NCBI GenBank assembly: GCA_020347585.1
Contig: CP070733.1
Location: forward strand, 256,827 to 272,756
Source of the DNA: Pseudomonadota bacterium
GTDB taxonomy: Bacteria > Pseudomonadota > Gammaproteobacteria > CAMYNG01
Length of the DNA stretch: 15,930 nucleotides
Direction of reading: 5' to 3'
The notes under the pieces were generated by a model. It saw nothing but the letters and a program-made list of their open reading frames with translations. It ran no database searches and had not been told where the DNA came from. A program made the position numbers and the translations under genes. Shown here piece by piece: positions 13,796-15,930 of this stretch. Each line of letters opens with the position of its first letter. The first letter of the stretch is position 1.

Positions 13796-14758
13796 ATGTT
13801 CCCGCAACTGCTCATCCCGGCAAACACATTGCGATTCTATCTGACCGTCGCCGTAACCCTGGCGTGTGGTGTTGGGGTCAGCGCCTGCACGACCACGCAC
13901 AAACCGCCACGCCCGGAACAACTCGCTAACCTCAGCTACCAAGGCATCTATGACACGCCTGTTACGCTGTCTGACGGCGTGTATGAGGGCGCGCCGTTTG
14001 TGCCGGGCGGGGCATCGCGCCCGCGTGTGGAACTCATCGAGCACAGTTTCGTCACAGGCAATCTCGGCGGCGATGGCGCCGCCGAGGCGGTGGTGCTGCT
14101 GAGCGCTAGTACCGGCGGCAGCGGCACACAAATCTACCTGGCAGTGACGGCGCGAGGCAACGATCAATTACGCAACATCGCAACGCAGCGCATCGGGGAT
14201 CGTGTACAGATCCGCGCGCTACGCATCGAGCAACAGGCGATTGTCTTGGAGCTGATCGTGGCCGGGCCGACAGACGGAGCGTGCTGCCCGCGCCAGAAGC
14301 TGCGCAATAGCTATCGCCTGGAGGGCGGGCAACTTGTGCAAGCGGCCTCGGTACAACTCGGCACGCTGGGTATCGCCGATCTCAACGGAGCAGGGAAGGT
14401 GATGCAACTCGACCGGAACGACGCGGTCCCCGACGACGTTACGGTCAGCGTAACATTCAGCGACGGTAAGATATCGGGCGCGGCCGGGTGCAACCGCTAC
14501 TTCGGCGCCGTCAAGGGCAAGGATCCCTACGATCTGTCCGTTGGCCCGGTGGGCGCCACGCGCATGGCATGCCCGGAGCCGGTGATGGCAATCGAGGACC
14601 GCTTCCTGCGCGCGCTGGAGGGTGTCAGGCAGTTCGGCTTTCTTATGGGCAAGGTCGCCCTGACCTGGGAAGTGGGCCAAGTCATGGGCACGATGCTGCT
14701 GGCGCCCGCGAGCGACTCGGCGCAAAAGGACAAAAAGAAGCCGCCCGGAGGCGGCTGA
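13796..14758 (+). CDS. META/HslJ-domain lipoprotein
   Basis: A 320-residue lipoprotein. The signal sequence ends in a lipobox-like VSAC (Cys31). The N-terminal half (about 50-210) is a beta-rich region with LGGDGAAEAVVLLSASTGGSG, of unknown fold. The C-terminal part (about 215-305) is a META domain of the HslJ type, marked by ISGAAGCNRYFGAV, TRMACPEPVMAIEDRFLRAL and a closing strand. HslJ and META proteins are envelope proteins linked to heat shock, novobiocin resistance or motility, with unknown biochemistry. GAGGAG lies five bases before the ATG. A TATACT hexamer at 13745-13750 may be a -10 box, but no good -35 accompanies it. The gene stands 119 bp beyond the operon and converges on the TusE-like gene. 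Confidence 0.85.
   Translation: MFPQLLIPANTLRFYLTVAVTLACGVGVSACTTTHKPPRPEQLANLSYQGIYDTPVTLSDGVYEGAPFVPGGASRPRVELIEHSFVTGNLGGDGAAEAVVLLSASTGGSGTQIYLAVTARGNDQLRNIATQRIGDRVQIRALRIEQQAIVLELIVAGPTDGACCPRQKLRNSYRLEGGQLVQAASVQLGTLGIADLNGAGKVMQLDRNDAVPDDVTVSVTFSDGKISGAAGCNRYFGAVKGKDPYDLSVGPVGATRMACPEPVMAIEDRFLRALEGVRQFGFLMGKVALTWEVGQVMGTMLLAPASDSAQKDKKKPPGGG
14731..14756 (-). terminator. Rho-independent terminator of the TusE-like gene
   Basis: On the minus strand AGCCGCC-TCCG-GGCGGCT is followed by TCTTTTTG: a 7-bp GC stem, a four-base loop and a T-rich tail. It lies 52 bp beyond the TusE-like stop. The same bases code for the last Lys-Lys-Pro-Pro-Gly residues of the convergent META lipoprotein. 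On the plus strand there is no T-run after the stem. Confidence 0.8.
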
Positions 14759-14808
14759 TGTTAGGGGGGTAGAGAAGTATGGGGCGCTGAGGCCGACCTG
14801 CCTGCCAG

Positions 14809-15102
14809 CTACACGCAGCCGGTGGGCTTGGGCAGACCGCCGTACTTGGTGATGGGCTTCATGGGACCGGTCATCCACATCTTGAACATGAGCTTCTGGT
14901 CCTCGCCCACGAACTTGGCGAACTTGCGAATCGGCGGCACCACGCCAAATTCCTCAAAATATTCGCGCGCCTTCAGGATATGGTCCCACTTGACGTCGTC
15001 GATCTCGACGCCGTCGGTCTCGGCCATCGCCTTGCCAATCTCCGGCGTCCACTGACTCATGTCATTCAGATAACCGTCACCATCACGCTCTGGTACTTGC
15101 AT
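14809..15102 (-). CDS. tusE: DsrC/TusE-family sulfur-relay protein
   Basis: A 97-residue protein of the DsrC/TusE family, small carriers that take up a sulfane sulfur on a C-terminal Cys. The fold signature WTPEIGKAMAETDGVEIDDVKWDHILKAR and the ending GLPKPTGCV are clear; C96 is the penultimate, sulfur-carrying Cys. The second Cys of true DsrC, 11 residues earlier, is Thr (T85), so it should not form the DsrC disulphide or trisulphide and fits TusE (2-thiouridine tRNA synthesis) or a regulatory paralogue. It is about 12 residues shorter than E. coli TusE in the loop before the last helix. The ATG at 15102 has GGAG ten bases upstream; the open frame extends further but without homology. No tusBCD or dsr gene is in the window. 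Confidence 0.88.
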   Translation of the reverse strand: MQVPERDGDGYLNDMSQWTPEIGKAMAETDGVEIDDVKWDHILKAREYFEEFGVVPPIRKFAKFVGEDQKLMFKMWMTGPMKPITKYGGLPKPTGCV

Positions 15103-15195
15103 CGTTTCGTATCTCCAGCTTTGCAGAATTAGTGCGCCCGTCGGCTCAAGGAAGCACGGCGGGCGGGGCTTGAAAACCAAGCGTTACGCTCGGAT

Positions 15196-15223
15196 ATTCT
15201 ACATTCCCTAGCACAATAGTCAA
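15196..15223 (-). promoter_or_regulatory. Sigma-70 promoter of the TusE-like gene
   Basis: On the minus strand TTGACT (15218-15223) and TAGAAT (15196-15201) are each five of six to consensus, with 16 bp between them. The predicted start is about 87 bp before the TusE-like ATG. Confidence 0.65.
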
Positions 15224-15315
15224 CTATGGCGAGATTGGCGCTGTTCGGCGGCAATGTTGCGGCTGTGGCAGGTGCAACCGATGCAAGCGGTGGCCGCAAG
15301 GATACACGGTAGCAT

Positions 15316-15344
15316 TTGTCTGCCAGGCGGTATGGGAATAAAAT
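15316..15344 (+). promoter_or_regulatory. Possible promoter of the 66-residue protein
   Basis: TTGTCT (15316-15321, four of six) and TAAAAT (15339-15344, five of six) are 17 bp apart. The -10 box sits within an inverted repeat, TGGGA-ATAAAA-TCCCA (15333-15348), which could be an operator. The start would be about 110 bp before the gene. The 358-bp gap between the TusE-like gene and this gene thus holds a divergent promoter pair and no other gene I can support. Confidence 0.4.
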
Positions 15345-15460
15345 CCCAATGGTTTTATGATGCGTTTCGGGAACAGATATCGCACGTTCCAGGGAAGCGG
15401 CAGAACACGGCCACGCCAGCGCCGTGTCGCCCCGTATACAACAAAAAGGAGTCCGCGACG

Positions 15461-15661
15461 ATGACTCGACAGGAACATACACCGCACCTTGTGTCTCCGT
15501 TAAGCACCCTGCGCCGCTTGGCGGCCGTGGCAGGCGCCTTCGCCCTGGCCCTGACCATTGTCTGGTTCGCCGGTGGCGCTGACACACCGGGAACCAGCGG
15601 CCATGCGCCGGGCGCACAATCCAGCCCACATTTCGCATCGACCGGCAAACCTGCCGGCTAG
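15461..15661 (+). CDS. 66-residue single-helix membrane protein, unknown
   Basis: A short protein with a basic N-terminus (MTRQEHTPHLVSPLSTLRR), one membrane helix (LAAVAGAFALALTIVWFAGG, about 20-39) and a Gly/Ser/Pro-rich tail of some 27 residues. It could be a signal-anchored peptide or an uncleaved signal sequence with an exported tail. AAAAAGGAG lies nine bases before the ATG, a strong ribosome site that supports translation and this start over an earlier in-frame ATG at 15254. I recognise no family. The stop is a TAG, after which the same frame stays open to the end of the window; that could be chance in GC-rich DNA. Confidence 0.55.
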   Translation: MTRQEHTPHLVSPLSTLRRLAAVAGAFALALTIVWFAGGADTPGTSGHAPGAQSSPHFASTGKPAG

Positions 15662-15914
15662 TCACGCGCGCCACGTTCCCGGTCTGCGGGCAGACGCGCT
15701 GCGGGGCTTGCCCCCCACGCGCTGACGGCATTGCTGTGGTCGGTGTTTTCCGGCACCAGCGACCTGAGAGATGGTGCCACCCCCACCCAAACAGCTGCGC
15801 AGGCGCTGGGCGACATGCCACAGCTAGTGGGCAAAGCCTCCCGCGGCGAACCGCTGCGCGATTTGGATGGTCTGTTATGCTTAAGAGACCCATCCGCCAG
15901 CGGAGGACGCCCCC

Positions 15915-15930
15915 ATGACCCGCAGCAAAC
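15915..15930 (+). CDS. Start of a gene cut by the window edge
   Basis: ATG followed by ACC CGC AGC AAA (MTRSK) runs off the right end. GGAGG lies eight bases upstream, an ideal ribosome site, so a real gene very likely begins here. Too little is present to say what it is. The 253 bp before it contain one hairpin, GGCACCA/TGGTGCC (15752-15778), and no promoter I would defend. Confidence 0.5.

Noticed and set aside
13484..14167. 227-codon minus-strand frame spanning the peroxiredoxin end and META gene start
   Set aside because: Antisense to two well-supported genes; no homology seen.
15752..15778. GGCACCA/TGGTGCC hairpin as a riboswitch before the last gene
   Set aside because: It is a simple 7-bp stem with a 13-base loop; the surrounding sequence did not fit the glycine, TPP or cobalamin riboswitch signatures I know.
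15129..15893. Long minus-strand open frame of 254 codons opposite the 66-residue protein
   Set aside because: Rich in Arg, Pro and Cys with no recognisable motif or ribosome site; it crosses two promoters and is typical of antisense frames in GC-rich DNA.
15662..15914. Open frame continuing past the TAG of the 66-residue protein, suggesting amber readthrough or a split gene
   Set aside because: The roughly 85 codons remain open, but this length is common by chance at this GC content and no domain is visible.

Overview
The window is about 16 kb of GC-rich, densely coding DNA from a Gram-negative bacterium, most likely a gammaproteobacterium. Support comes from the lipobox lipoproteins, the Blc-type lipocalin, the DsrC/TusE-family protein ending in LPKPTGCV, and the overall gene complement. 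I cannot name the genus. No rRNA, tRNA, CRISPR array, insertion sequence or phage gene is visible.

Left part (1-3682): a single-domain globin (minus); a 500-bp gap; a two-CBS-domain protein (plus) with a clear rho-independent terminator; then a minus-strand run that in transcription order reads SEL1-repeat protein, exported glutathione peroxidase, a possible 35-residue one-helix membrane peptide, and a dienelactone-hydrolase-like lipoprotein.

Centre (3683-13676): a divergent control region followed by one long plus-strand operon. The first gene is a MerR-type regulator with the full set of adenosylcobalamin-binding residues of the light sensors CarH/LitR. Its promoter lies inside four direct repeats of exactly 11 bp, which resemble the known CarH operator layout. 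Downstream, with gaps of 15-37 bp or ATGA overlaps, come a methyltransferase resembling plant coclaurine N-methyltransferase, two DUF membrane proteins (DUF2878, DUF1295), an exported DUF6134-like protein, a Blc lipocalin, an FAD oxidoreductase, a DUF1365 protein, a cyclopropane-fatty-acid-synthase homologue with a His-to-Gln change in its bicarbonate pocket, a methyltransferase with a degenerate SAM motif and a SlyD-like N-terminal segment, and an exported PrxQ/Bcp peroxiredoxin. My reading is a light- or B12-controlled programme that remodels membrane lipid acyl chains and detoxifies peroxides, i.e. a photo-oxidative stress response. No photolyase is present in the window.

Right part (13677-15930): a META/HslJ-domain lipoprotein (plus) converges on a DsrC/TusE-family gene (minus), whose terminator lies in the end of the META gene. 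Then come a divergent promoter pair, a 66-residue one-helix protein, and the first codons of a further gene at the right edge. The most interesting parts are the operator array and the lipid-modification operon it appears to control.
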